A stretch of 64,000 nucleotides of DNA from Isoetes taiwanensis. Its lineage: Eukaryota > Streptophyta > Lycopodiopsida > Isoetales > Isoetaceae. The stretch covers positions 28,044,919 through 28,108,918 of the forward strand of contig JAJEKV010000004.1 of NCBI GenBank assembly GCA_021234155.1. The letters are read 5' to 3'. A program made the position numbers and the translations under genes. The notes beneath the pieces are model-generated. The model was given only the letters and a program-made list of their open reading frames with translations. It did not search any database and had not been told where the DNA came from. Below, in pieces: positions 33,117 to 44,969 of the stretch (positions are counted from its first letter, which is position 1; each line of letters opens with the position of its first letter).

Positions 33117-33694
33117 CTCTATAAGGGAATAGAATATTTTTTTATATACTAATAATATATATGTATTTGTATGAAACATTTGAGTATATGACCAATAACA
33201 AATAAATAAATATACCAATCAACCAACCAAAAGAAAATCCCAATCCTTTTAAGTTACGTGCCCTTTTATTGGTGCTATAATAAAGTTAGCCCTATAATAA
33301 AGTTAATTGTGCCATTAATAGTTAATAAAGGTGGATGGGTGGATACTTTTTGGTCCTTCCAAATTAGAAAAAGAACGTGGATTTGGATATCAATCCCACC
33401 ATTGATTCATTTGGAGAGAAAAGTTTGTGGCCTTAGATAGAAGTTAAAGAGGAAGAGGAGCAGAATAGACAAAAGCGGTGCCGGTGCTGGTGGTGCCATT
33501 GTGGGACTTCAAGCATTGCTCATTGATGTTGGCGGTTGGAAAATAGAAGAAAAAGCATGGATGGAAGCTAGGAGGATGAATAATAGAATAGAATAGGATT
33601 TTTTTATAGTCCCCTGAGGAGACCAATTGGCTTATGGGACCAAGGATGGGGCTTGATGTCACTGCGTTGACTTCCTTCTGGACGATTCGACTCT

Positions 33695-33704
33695 TATATA
33701 AAAG
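33695..33704 (+). promoter_or_regulatory. TATA box, left palindrome arm
   Basis: TATATAAAAG about 190 bases upstream of the first ATG of the left transposase copy. The mirror copy on the minus strand is at 36542-36551. Confidence 0.55.
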
Positions 33705-33895
33705 CATTGTTCATCAAGAAGCAAAGGTTAGTGATGCAAATTGTTTACAGGGAGCATTTAAAAAGGATTTCATATAAGAAAAAGAAATTTGTCTGAGCAA
33801 TCTCTTGCCCACAGTTTCTTTGCCTTGGAACAGTCCCCTTTTCATTCAATTCAATTGCATCTGGTCTTTATGACATTGATTATAAGATTTAATCA

Positions 33896-35089
33896 ATGAT
33901 AAGATCAAACAAAGCTAAGAAACCAAAGGGTGTTCTTGGCCGAAATGTTTTGGATATGTTTAAAAAGGCAAGGAAGAAAAAAGAGATTCAATTAGGTGGG
34001 ACAGCAACTTCGAGTTCCGATGAGAGTGAGGAGGAGCCTGCGGCATCTACTAAATCTTCCTTTCAATATAAATGGCTGGAGCAATGGAAGTGGATGCGCT
34101 ATGACAAGGAGGAGGATGCAATATTTTGTACTACCTGTGAAGTTTATGCGATTTCAGGTTTTATTTTATCACTATCATATCATGTTATTTTGCTCCGTAT
34201 TTATCCTCTGTAGTTTAGTTATTTCCTGTTGATTGTACAAGGAATACTCCATTTTCTTAAGGTGGCTCACGAAATTTTAAGACGTCAAGTTTCAGTGAAC
34301 ATGCCAGTAGCAAGATGCATGTGTTTGCTTTCTCAAAGCAAGAGGCTGCTAAGAAACTAGTGAAACCTCTTGTCGCCGCTGTTCAAAAATCTCTTGATGC
34401 TATTGATGGAGCTATAGTGAACTTGTTTCGTGCAGCATACATCGTGGCATCTAGGCCATTGTCATTCTATGATTTTGAGCACATAATTGAGCTTCTTTAG
34501 TTTGCAGATTGTCCTTCTATTACGAGGCAGCTCTATCATACTGATAAAGCTTGTCAAGAATTTATTTGTTGTATGAGTAAGAGCATTAAGAATGATATAG
34601 CTAAGAAAGTGAAGAGTAGCCCTTTCTTGGGCTTGCAAGTTGATGAATCAACTGATATATCCACACAACAACATATTGTGCTATGTGTTGCTTATTTAGA
34701 AGATGGTTGTGAGCCAAAGAGAAGTCTTCTTGGCATGTTAAAGGTAGAACAAGATGATGCAAACTCTTTATGTGATACAATACTTCAACATTTTTGAAGC
34801 TTGGATTAGAGAAACTTAGAATGGTGGGATTTGGTTCGGATGGTGCTTTTGTGATGTGAAATAAGAACAGGTGTTACAGCAAGACTTAAAACCAAGTACC
34901 CTTTTTAATGACTATTCATTGCATTGCCCATTGGACCAATCTTGCAGTCCAAGATGCAAATAAAGTTTGTAACATGGAATGGACACAATATATTGAGAAA
35001 TTATTGAACTATTTAGCATCTTATTTCTCTTGCGGTAGCAAAGATTGACAAAATTACAAGAATTGCTTCGAGGATAATGCACGTGAGAT
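33896..35089 (+). pseudogene. hAT-like transposase (TTF zinc finger, DUF4371-like), left copy
   Basis: The plus strand encodes a basic N-terminus, then a TTF-type zinc finger start (KWLEQWKWMRYDKEEDAIFC with T-T-C following, about 34070-34140). An intron-like or frame-broken gap follows. Then come KQEAAKKLVKPLVAAVQKSL, LFRAAYIVASRPLSFYDFEH and the DUF4371-type core SSPFLGLQVDESTDISTQQH with VLCVAYLEDG (34617-34700). These are features of ZNF862/KIAA1586-like, hAT-derived proteins. Stops at 34498 (IIELL then stop) and at about 34795, plus frameshifts, disable it. The C-terminal hAT dimerisation region is not present, because the copy ends at the palindrome centre. Confidence 0.8.
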
Positions 35090-36355
35090 ACGTCTGAAAA
35101 GATTGACACTCATTGGTATCAAAACAAACCTTACTTATAGCTCCATGCCTGCTCAACCAACGAGTGTCTTGAACAAGAAGTAGAATCTCACATGCATTAT
35201 CCTCAAGCAGTTCTTGTAATTTTGTCAATCTTTTGCTACCGCAAGAGAAATGATATGCTAAGATATTCACTAATTTTTCAATATGTTATGTCCATTCCAT
35301 GTTACAAACTTTAGTATCTTGGACATAAAGACAATCCGACAATGCAATGAGTAGTTGTCATAAAGGGTACTTGGTTTTAAGTCTCATTTGCAACATGTTG
35401 TTCTTATTCCGTCATCACGTAAGCACCGGCATTTTAACCAAATCCCACCATTGTAAGTTTCTCTAATCCAAGCTTCGACAAATGTTGAAGTATTGTATCA
35501 CATAAAGAGTTTGCATCAAATTGTTCTACCGTTAACATGCCAAGAAGACTTCTCTTTCGCTCACAACCATCTTCTAAATAAGCAACACACAGCACAATAT
35601 GTTGTTGTGTGGATATATCAGTTGACTCATCAACTTGCAAGCCAAAGAAAGGGCTACTCTTCAGTTTCTCAACTATATCATCCTCAATGCTCTTACTCAT
35701 ACAAGAAATAAATCCTTGACAAGCTTTATCAGTATGATAGAGTTGCCTCGTAATAGAAGGACAATCTGCCAATTGAAGAAGCTCAATTATATGCTCAAAA
35801 TCATAGAATGACAATGACTTGGATGCCACAGTGTACGCTGCACGAAACAAGTTCACTATAGTCCATCAATAGCATCAAGAGATTTTTGAACAGCGATGGC
35901 AAGGTTTCATTAGTTTCTTGGCAGCCTCTTGCTTTGAGAAAGCAAACACATGCATCTTGCTACTGGCATGCTCATTGAAACTTGAGGTCTTAAAATTTCG
36001 TGAGCCACCTTTAGAAAATGGAGTATTCCTTGTACAATGAACAGGAAATAACTAAATTGCAGAGGATAAATAAGGAGCAAAATAACATGATATGATAAAA
36101 TAAAACCTGAAATCCCATAAACTTCACAAATAGTACAAAATATTGCATCCTCGTCCTTGTTATAGTTGCTCCAGCCATTTATATTGAAAGGAAGGTTTAG
36201 TAGATGCCTCAGGCACTATCATCGGAACTCGATGTTGTTGTCCCACCTAATTGAATCTCTTTTTTTATTCCTTGTTTTTTTAAGCATATCCAAAACATTT
36301 TGGCCAAGAACACCCTTTGGTTTCTTAGCTTTGTTTGATCTTGTCATTGATTAAA
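35013..36355 (-). pseudogene. hAT-like transposase, right copy (inverted)
   Basis: This is the mirror image of the left copy, read on the minus strand. FRAAYTVASKSLSFYDFEH and SSPFFGLQVDESTDISTQQH are intact in one 140-codon frame (35856-35434), where the left copy has a stop at the equivalent of 34498. Downstream it keeps about 90 bp past the left arm's end, reading TRWLSRHGAISKV (about 35165-35125). That is the conserved R-W block of this family. The start region near 36345 corresponds to MIRSNKAKK of the left copy. It is less damaged than the left copy but still frameshifted near 36130 and 35900. Confidence 0.8.
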
Positions 36356-36541
36356 TCTAATAATCAATGTCACAAAGACGGGATGCAATTGAATTAAATG
36401 AAAAGGGGACTGTTTCAAGGCATAGAACCTGTGGGCAAGGGATTGCTCAAACAAATTTCTTTTCCTTATATGAAATCCCACTTTTAAAATGCTCCCTGTA
36501 AACAATTTGCATCACTAGCCTTTGCTTCTTGATGAACAATG

Positions 36542-36551
36542 CTTTTATATA
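36542..36551 (-). promoter_or_regulatory. TATA box, right palindrome arm
   Basis: The minus strand reads TATATAAAAG, mirroring 33695-33704. The two promoters face each other across the palindrome. Confidence 0.55.
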
Positions 36552-36916
36552 AAAAGAGATCTGCTGTGAAGTCAATGCAGTGACATCGAAGCTCGATCCT
36601 TAGGTTGCTCCTTCATCCTCCTAGCTTCCATCCATGCTTTTTCTTCTATTTTCCAACTGCCAACAGCAATGAGCAATGCTTGAAGACCCACGATGGCGAC
36701 AGCGCATCGGCAACCTAATAACCGCTTTAGTCTCGTTTCGCCTCCTCTTCCTTATTTTTTCCTCTTTAACTTCTATCTAAGGCCACAAACTTTTCTCTCC
36801 AAATGAATGAATGGTGGGATTGATATCCAAATCCACGTTCTTTTCTAATTTGAGGGACCAAAAGTATCCACCCACCCACCTTTATTAACTATTAATGGCA
36901 CAACTAACTTTATTAT

Positions 36917-36958
36917 AGAAGAAGAAGAAGAAGAAGAAGAAGAAGAAGAAGAAGAAGA
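36917..36958 (+). repeat. (GAA)n microsatellite
   Basis: About fourteen GAA units, present only in the right arm. It is flanked on both sides by AACTAACTTTATTATAG, so it sits between two copies of a 17-base direct repeat. Confidence 0.9.
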
Positions 36959-37135
36959 GATTTTAACTAACTTTATTATAGTACCAATAAAAGGGCACAT
37001 AACATAAAAGGATTGGGATTTTCTTTTGGTTGGTTGATTGGTATATTTATTTATTTGTTATTGGTCATATAGTCATATATTTCATATAAATTATATTATT
37101 AGTGTATAAAAAAAAATATTCTACTCCCTTGTAGA

Positions 37136-38475
37136 GTTACCTGATTTTTGCCTGTAAATTAACAAGGGCATCGGTCGTCGTTTCTTTGAATTTTTTGCCG
37201 GAACTACGTTCCGGGGAATAAGTAATGGCACCAGATTTTTTCAAAAGTTACCGGATTTTCTGGGTTGAACCCCCCTGTTTCTCGTAGCCTGACTGTACCA
37301 AAGAAGATAAAATACCTCAATACTTTCGAAGCCAACTTTGGCAACAATCCACTCAATCCAGCAATAAGCACAACGAAATGGTTGTTGACTTTGAGCTACT
37401 GACAGATATTAAGCTATATTGTTTTGCTATGGCGTTGAGCTTCGGCCTTCTGACGATCTTCTCGGCTCATTGGCGTGTAATAGATTTAAATTTCTTTTTG
37501 CCTAAGGCTGGATTTCCACTAGCGACCAGTTAAAAATGATATGGCATCATCGTTTCCAGATGGCAACAAGTTAATTCTTCTAGTTGCCGGCATTTTCTAC
37601 TCTTAGAAGTTCCGTTAACAACAACGGCATAACATATTATCGACTATTGAGCGCCTTTGTTGATCCTTGATTTCTTTAAGGTTCTTCTACTGGCAAGATT
37701 GATTCAAATCAGATAATTCTCCTCAATTCCATCGTTGTCCCAAGTTGAATTTTAGAACCCATCTCGTTAGATCAATAGATGCCAAGTAAGATCTAAGAAC
37801 CCAAATTTTTTAGCAGTTTAAAAGAAAACTCGAACAAATTGACTTGAAAAAGCGAAACAAATTATTTGTTTCCGCCATTTTTTATACACACTATTCTTTC
37901 CAATTCTATCCGGCATGAATCGTTAGCTTGAGTTGATCCTTGTTCCTAGAAGCCATGATTGGGATTATTTGTAACAAGGAGGGATAGGAGTTCCGCCTAA
38001 AACGAGGCTTATTGCCATCGATTTTTTCCTCTACCAGGCAATATTGCCCAGTAGAATATAAATTCGATGGCAGATTGAAATGGATTGCCAATGAAGCACC
38101 TACTACACTTGGTGGAAAGACTGCGTGTGCGGCAGCTATGATTGTAAATGCTCCATTGGTTCGCTTTTAATTTTAGAAGTGCCATAGCCGCTATTGGAAA
38201 TCCATCTTAACTTGTTTTTAATACCCAAGTCCTCACATTTATTGAAGCATGATCACATACTTCTGTTTGCTCAGCCAAATCGATCAAACTGGGGACTGCA
38301 ACAAAAAATTAATTAATTTTCGTACTCAAGATATTGGAGAAGCAAGATGCATGTGCTTCGATTGATATAACATAAAACAAGTAACGCTTTTTATGGTCCA
38401 TCTGAGTTTAGAATATGTTGTGTAGGCAAGATATTCCTTTTTTTTTAATGTTGTCCAAGTTAAAAACATTCATTC
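37136..38475. other. Anonymous intergenic DNA
   Basis: No supported gene. The words TTCCGG and CCGGATTTT are frequent at 37180-37270, echoing a similar patch at 8325-8430 where TTTCCGGT recurs. This may be a dispersed repeat. Confidence 0.35.
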
Positions 38476-38488
38476 TACAAACACATAG
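38476..38488 (+). repeat. Target-site duplication, left
   Basis: CTACAAACACATA, repeated exactly at 41083-41095. It flanks the LINE insertion. Confidence 0.85.
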
Positions 38489-38491
38489 TGT

Positions 38492-38512
38492 TTTTTTTTT
38501 TTTTTTTTTTTT
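38492..38512 (-). repeat. LINE poly-A tail (T run on plus strand)
   Basis: About 21 consecutive T on the plus strand, directly inside the left target-site duplication. Confidence 0.9.
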
Positions 38513-40009
38513 GAAGGACGAACAAAAAGTTTATTAATCAGCAAGAATAAGTACAAAATGAGTATTTCTCATCTAGTTGTGTAAGCACAAAGGGTCTTCT
38601 TTGGAACCACGAGCACTGCGACACCATGTGCTTACTCCATACTAGATAAGTAAAAGGAGATAAGGCTCTGCTTAAGAGTCTAGCCGCATTGAACCTGTAA
38701 CGGCATCAAATCCGATGTGACTACTAGAATCTCGGGAGAGTTTGAAGATATAACTTGGTCCTTCAATAAGACAGTATTATCTTGATTAAAACCGGCCCAG
38801 CGAAGTGGAGCAAAAGCGACCACATCTGTGAAGAAGGAGCATAATCCGCGTATAGCAAGTCTTTGAGGAGAGTTGAGATGTAGAGGTGTTAGAACCCTTA
38901 GTTGACTTTTGAAGTTGATGAAAGCGGTGGATGTTTAGGTGGAGGGTGGGCACCGCGGCGATCAATGTCCATGTATGCGCCCACGAGCCCTCTTCCTTTG
39001 CTCTTGCGACCTCTGAGATCTCATTCAACCTTTGCCTATGTTGATCCAGCAGAGAAGCGTGGGACCGATATTTGAAATAGGCGTAAAAGAAGTCCGCGGG
39101 GGACAAAAGACATCCATTGAAGAAGGAGGCCGAGCTAAGAGTAGGATTTGTAGCAGGAGGCGGTTGGAGGAGTCTGCTGGTAAGACTTACGAAATTGAGC
39201 AAAGAGAGGGGCCTTAGGGGAACATGAGAGCCAGCTCGAGCCATTTAACAATCGTAGCTTGAATGGAAAGAACATGGGCCCATTTTGAATAACAATTTAT
39301 GAGGCGGATCCGCGATGAATGGGGCGTCTTTGCACAAATCTTAGTAATGCCGTTGGTTATAGCATATGCGGATGAAGTCAATCTCACTAGCAATAGCGAA
39401 ATGAACTTCGAATCCACGAAACTATGGAGGGAAATCTTCAATAGCAATCGAGAATGGAGCACCGCAGGGCATCGGCTTACTTGAAAAACGACCCGGGAAC
39501 ATACTATAACAAGAAATGTTTCCATAGAGAATCAACACCTCGTTTCTATGAGTTGAGCCAGCGGCTCGGGGAGACTCGAACATCGGGAGAAAACAACGTT
39601 GATCTTTGGCCACGAGCTTGATAGATTGATACAGAGGAAGCCCTAATTTGTGTAGATGCCCAGATAACCAAGATCCCATCGCTTGGATCAAGAAGGGGCT
39701 AGTGGAGCAGAACATACAACTAATTTAGTCACATGGCGGCCGGTGAGTCTCATGATTGATCACACTCTGAGGGCCCCAAAGCTTTCGAGAAAGTTGACTG
39801 CACTCCTAAATCTCATAAAAATTTTCAATTTGGTGGTAATAAAAGATCCATGGAGTCCTGCTTGGCCTGCAATTGCTGAAGATAGAATGCAACTTCTTTC
39901 TTATTATTGTCCACCATGGTGGCAATGGCCTTTGAGACACGAAGTGAGGTGGCTGAAGATGACACACCTTTGCATAGCCACTCAGAGAAGGGGACACCTG
40001 CAACCCTTG

Positions 40010-40709
40010 CTACTGTGTCAGAAGACCTCCAAGGTGTAGAGGTCGAGACTTGCGGCGTGGTTGAAGAAAAAGGTATCCCAGGCTTGTTCGAAGGAAGAGG
40101 GAGAAACGTCTCCTGCCTTGAGGAACCTCCAACGTGCGTTGGATGTTCTTTTTGTCCAGAAGGGCCGCCTTCATGTGAGAGACCCCCAGCATGTGTTGGG
40201 GATGCAAGTTGTGTTACATTCTTCTAAGCATGAGCTACTAATCTCATTTGTTCTGATTCTGAAGAACTTCCAACATGTGTTGGAGGTGCCTTTGGAAGTG
40301 CCAACTTTCTAGAGGAGCTTTCAGGGTCAACCTGTACCACACTACCTCTATAATCGTGAGACATAGGGTTGGACACTAGAATAGCAAGCTGAGAAGAGAA
40401 GGGAGCAAAAGCTGCTGCCTCAGTTGAACTAGGTACACATATGCTAGTAGAAGAAACAGGAGCATGAGGCAATGCCAGTGGATTGAGGTGCACAGAAGCC
40501 TGCCTCTCCTGCCCCTCAGATCCAACTGCCATTGATGATACCAAACTCTTAGGAGAAGAAGGAGCACCTTCAAGAGCCAGTTTATGGGCATCACGAACAC
40601 TAATCTTTGGAGAATCTAGAGCATATTCCCTTCCACCATTGCCCTGTATTCTATTAGGATTACCAAAGGAGCGCTTGGCAGGACTACGAGTTGCTTTTGC
40701 CATCTCCAC
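40010..40709 (-). CDS. LINE ORF1-like protein, frameshifted
   Basis: The minus frame from the ATG near 40703 begins MAKATRSPAKRSFGNPNRIQ and runs for about 160 residues rich in Ser, Pro and Ala. After a shift near 40225 it continues in another frame. A short motif PTHVG or PTHAG, usually followed by G/S and S/L, recurs three to four times between 40290 and 40130 (PPTHVGSSSES, SPTHAGGLSHE, HPTHVGGSSR). Downstream (about 39930-39860) is a KKEVAFYLQQLQAKQDSMDL helix. Position right after the LINE 5' leader is the main argument for ORF1; no RRM or zinc knuckle is visible. Confidence 0.45.
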
Positions 40710-41082
40710 TAAAAGGGGGCCGAATTTTTAGAGCTCTACAGTCCCCCACGAACCAATAACTTCTGAAAAATTTAAGCAACACTGAAATTACACTCTACAA
40801 GCTTTCCAAGGGCCCAAGCAGCCTAAAAGCGCCACCCGGATGTAGGAGTTATGGCAAAAGAATATTGCAGCCAAACCCTAACACCGCCAATAAAGGGCTG
40901 GAGCTGTCAGGCGATTTTCCGCTGCCAAAACAGTCTAATCATCATACAAGCTATATACCAACAGAAAGAGCATGCAACAAGCTTTCCAATGAGCCCAGAA
41001 TCACTCAAATCTGACATGGGAATCAAAAGTTATGTGCAAACGAACGGGGCTGAAACCCTAGGTGCCATCACCAGCGCCCTTC

Positions 41083-41095
41083 CTACAAACACATA
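41083..41095 (+). repeat. Target-site duplication, right
   Basis: CTACAAACACATA, identical to 38476-38488. Confidence 0.85.
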
Positions 41096-44000
41096 CTTTA
41101 CTCAATCCAATTGGAAGAAACAAAAATATGTAGAAGGAAACGCACTAGTGAAGCCCTATAACTCTTTAAACATATGGGTGCGGTCTGGGTGGAATGTCCG
41201 GCAAGAGGCGCTTGAAGAGGCTTTTTAAGCTATAATGGTTTGGAATGGATGTTGTTGCTTGGATGACTATAAAATCAGCTTATGGTTATCTTTCGGATTA
41301 TTGCCCTCGGCAAAGGTTTATATGTCTCAGGGGGCTTCACCTAGGTATATGGGATACCTCACATGTGTGCAAAGGATCACTAGAAAACCCGATATCACGA
41401 CTTTTGGAGTGCAAAACCCTACATATGTAAATAAGAAAAGCGGTTCCACCCCCCCAGGTAGATGTACTTACGGGCTATCTTGATTTTTACATACCCCTAC
41501 CCGATCTTGTTCTTGAGTTTGTGCGCCGTAGCCTTATGTAGAGTTAGAGAAGGGAAGAAAACTCACAATGTTTTTTAAACACATTTTTCGCATCTTGATC
41601 TCGCATTTCCCTAGGATTTTTCTAGTTTAAGGTTGCACCACTGCATATTTACAAGAGGGGCCCTAGAACAACGCATGGGGCACAAGACAAGGTTGCAAAA
41701 GTATACATCAGTATGTACCCACACTATATGAGATTGCCAACTATCATGCCCAATCTTAAAACCAAGTATCTGACCGCAATGCCTGGCATTCTTGCAGTGC
41801 AAATGTTGATGCTTGCAAGAGTTGATGCAAATCATGCGATCACGCGATGGGCTTAGGAAACATGATCATTTAATAAAGTTAAACATGATGCAGTTCAATT
41901 AGAGCTATCTGACAAAATATGGGATTAAAGGGCTATTATCATGTTACAAAAACAGCTTATAGACATTTAGCATGTTCTTTTAATGCTTAGGCAAAAGCAA
42001 GCACCCAAATACATGGTGCATATGCATCTATTTTTAGTGCCAGGTACCCGAGATAGACCAACCTTTTTAAGGTCGTGTAAGCCATCAAACGTTAAAAAAA
42101 AAGCATTTACTATATTCATTAAAGCCATTTTGTAAAAGCATGATCAACAAACGACAAGGCATATGTTATCTATTATATATCCTTAGTAAAGTTTTGCTGC
42201 ACAAAATATGGATTTTAGAGTCACAGCATAAATTTGAAACAACATGTTCTTCTGGTCATTTAGAAGGCGTCATATCAGTAAGCCCCTATTGTTAATATAA
42301 ACCAAAAAACTAGACTCAAAAGCATTTATCCATATGTTTAAAAGTTTAGAAAACCAGAAAAGCAAAATGAAGCTTGGAACATTGTCCACAGTAGCAGCTC
42401 CTTTAACTTGAGAAGTTGTAGTAAGTCCATAAGAAACATCCAAAGCATCCACAAAAATATGAAAAAGGGAGGAGCTCCACATATGAGTTTACTGGATGCC
42501 CTCGAGCTTAGCCTATAGAATAAGATGCAACCATGGAAAAACGGAATCAGTCAAATATATACCGTCTTGGAATATATATCAAATATATAATATATCGATC
42601 AAATATATCGCCAGTTCAATATCTAGCATAATAGCAGGGGGGTTTTCTTCTAAATTTTAGGCGTTTTTTTCAACATGGTTTTGCTATGATTGTCGCCGTA
42701 TTCGCTTGCATGTAATTTCTTAGCCATTGATTTTGGAGGAGGGATAATCACGTGACAAATCCTTTTGCATGTATTTCCTATTTGTTTGCCCTTAGCCATT
42801 TCAATTCCGGCAACACAAATCCTTGGGGATCAGATTAGCTATGGTGCCTAAAAATCGCTTTAAAAAAAAAAATCATTAAAGCAAAGTTTCTGTTGGAGAC
42901 TAAGCTTATCCAAAAAAGCGGTAGTTTTGCATGATTTAGGGCAAAGACAACAAGTTCGTGAAAGAGGCTTTTTCAAGGATTTGACAAAAAGCGAAGTGGA
43001 AAAAAAAAATTTGGATGTCTTAGGTTAGATGCCCTAAGCGGATTTGCGAAGCTATGTTACAACTGCGGGGTTCAAGCTCGCAATTATTGCAATTATTGTA
43101 TCATCATTCTTTGCAAAGGTTTTCCCCTTGAAAACCTCTCGAGGCAGGGGTTTTTTAATCCTAGTAGTAATGATTGTACTAGCCCATTGTATGGGTCCCA
43201 TGACCTATTGGTCTCCGTGGACGTTAAAACAACTATTCTATTCTATTCCTTAATCCACGACATGTTGATTTATGTTGTTCTCCAGCTATGCTGATTTATC
43301 TCTGCGCAAAGGCAAGTTCGGTGGTAGCAATGGTAGCTCCGTCTTAGCTCCATATACTGTACAAACTCTCTTATTCTTCCGTTTTTTTTTCTTTTTGCAG
43401 ATCCCTTTGTGTAAATATACAAAATAAATCTCAATAATGAGTGGCCAATTCATCGGAGTTGTATGCACTAATACCAAGGATGTGCAGCATGGCCTCTATT
43501 TGTAACCAATGATTGAACAATCTATACTCTGTCAGTTGGTTATAGGCCACAGAAAGAGACTGTTATTCCATCTGCATCTATGATTCTAAAGTTAGTGTCG
43601 GTCTACTTGTGATGTCAAATATATTGTTGTGTGCTCCTTATCTGATTGTTTTCGATTGTTTCCTAGCTCATTTGTCCGGCCAATCCATTGTAGATGAGTG
43701 TATGGATTCAATTTTTTTAACATGAAGCAAATCGGATTACTCAGGTGGGCTATCTCTTGCAAATATTCTTCTTAAAGATGCAAGAAAAACTATGTGTTCC
43801 CTCATATACCTTTCTTGCGGTATTGCTCTCCCTCTGACTCCATTTTTCATATTGGTGCAATCCTTTTTTGTTTTAAACTTATACACGGAACATTGTCATG
43901 CAGGTTCTTTGCAAATTTGTCTTCTTTCATGCTTAGAATTTATATAACTTACGGGTGTTAACAATATTGAGTATTTTGAGTAGGAAACAGGTTGAAGATA

Positions 44001-44635
44001 CATGTAAAGCGGGGAACAAGAATATTTTTTCAAGATGTATTTCAAAAGCCACTAGGTTCACATACAAAGAGGAATTGCTATCCCCCTTGCCATAAGTATA
44101 TAGCAGTTTCGTGATACCTTGTAGATATGCGAAGAACTTGCAGATACAGCATGCACAACCTGGATAATGATATGCTGCATTTGATGGATATAATGAATGT
44201 ATTAGCACATTATATTATCCTCTTAAAGTGGGCTTTCTCAAGTATTGCATTTTATGTGGGTGGACTTGAGTTTACTCCCATCATTCTTATGGCCATATTA
44301 GAGTTTTAATGGAAGTCAATGAAGCGAAGATGCACACTTTCTGCATTTCCAATACGGTCTTATAGAACATATAATTTTATTCGCAATTGCAGGATTCTAT
44401 CTTTCTGGAAGTTGGGTAGATTCTTATTCGCAACCGAAGGCTTGTATCTTGTTGGAAGTTATGCTTGAGGGATTTCATTGAATCCTTATGCAACAATTAC
44501 CTTGCTTTTACACATCAGCAAGCAAGTACAATGTTTCTTGATACTCTTATTTTAAGTTATTATTTGTCGTTCAAGTTCTCAAAAGGGAGTATTGAGGAAC
44601 CTTCTTTTTGTTGCTTGTATGATATTTGTGAATGT
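41096..44635. other. Anonymous intergenic DNA
   Basis: No gene is recognised on either strand. Open frames of 60-90 codons match nothing I know. A block at about 42610-42710 is shared with 46128 and 58640 (see the repeat entry). Tetranucleotide-like ATATCAAATATA words are clustered at 42555-42605. Confidence 0.4.
42610..42710 (+). repeat. Dispersed repeat R2, partial copy
   Basis: ATATCTAGCATAATAGCAGG, then a G/T-rich run, then TGGTTTTGCTATGATT and CGTATTC. Related copies are at 46128-46300 (plus) and 58640-58775 (minus). Confidence 0.55.
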
Positions 44636-44639
44636 GCGT

Positions 44640-44969
44640 AAGAATTTTCTAGCTAACACAAACCATTACATCTAACAGTTTGAAATTAAATCCCCCTGAA
44701 ACCCCCTTTGGTTTGGGCGTATATTCACACGGGGGGTGACACAGGGCAGGGGAGCCCATAAAATCTTATAATACATGTATAAAATCAACATCATTTAGTA
44801 CATTGCCTCAAGCGTTATAGTACTTTGCAAACGGCTTTATACATTATACCAAAACTTGTACAAGCACACCCCCAAAGCGAGGATTGTTATCTACGGTCTA
44901 GATTGAGGAATAAAGCGCACATATGCCCATCCAACGACTCGATGCGGAGTCACCCCGTGTGAATATGCA
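44640..44969 (-). mobile_element. MITE-like TIR element, copy A
   Basis: The left end, CCCCCTTTGGTTTGGGCGTA and onward to TATTCACACGGGGGGTGAC, and the right end, whose complement reads TGCATATTCACACGGGGTGA, form terminal inverted repeats. The interior matches copies B (48436-48735) and C (55905-56300) but lies in the opposite orientation. AT-rich flank 44640-44700 (AACACAAACCATTACAT) is shared with the other copies and may be part of a longer terminal repeat. Confidence 0.7.

Larger units (their letters stand above)
33117..37135. mobile_element. 4.0 kb palindrome: two inverted hAT-like transposon copies
   Basis: The arm at 33117-35089 and the arm at 35185-37135 are reverse complements, with roughly 90 percent or better identity by eye. 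A spacer of about 95 bp separates them. The outer ends read CTCTATAAGGGAATAG on the left and, on the minus strand, CTCTACAAGGGAGTAG on the right. Each arm contains about 780 bp of non-coding upstream sequence, a TATA box and a transposase reading frame pointing at the centre. The right arm alone carries a (GAA)n microsatellite at 36917-36958. The left end abuts the Gypsy LTR exactly. Confidence 0.85.
38489..41082 (-). mobile_element. LINE insertion, internally deleted, with poly-A tail and TSD
   Basis: The minus strand runs from a 5' leader (41082) to an AATAAACTTTTTGTTCGTCC block followed by a run of about 21 A (complement of the T run at 38492-38512). A perfect 13-bp direct repeat flanks the whole. 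At 2.6 kb, with an apparent ORF1 near the 5' end and a 3' tail but no endonuclease or RT motifs, it looks like a LINE that has lost most of ORF2 while keeping both ends. Short non-autonomous derivatives of this kind depend on enzymes from full-length relatives. Confidence 0.75.

Noticed and set aside
41235-41483. Possible PPR fragment (MDVVAWMTIKSAYG)
   Set aside because: Only about 14 residues resemble the PPR pattern and the sequence on both sides does not continue it, unlike the convincing case at 49533.
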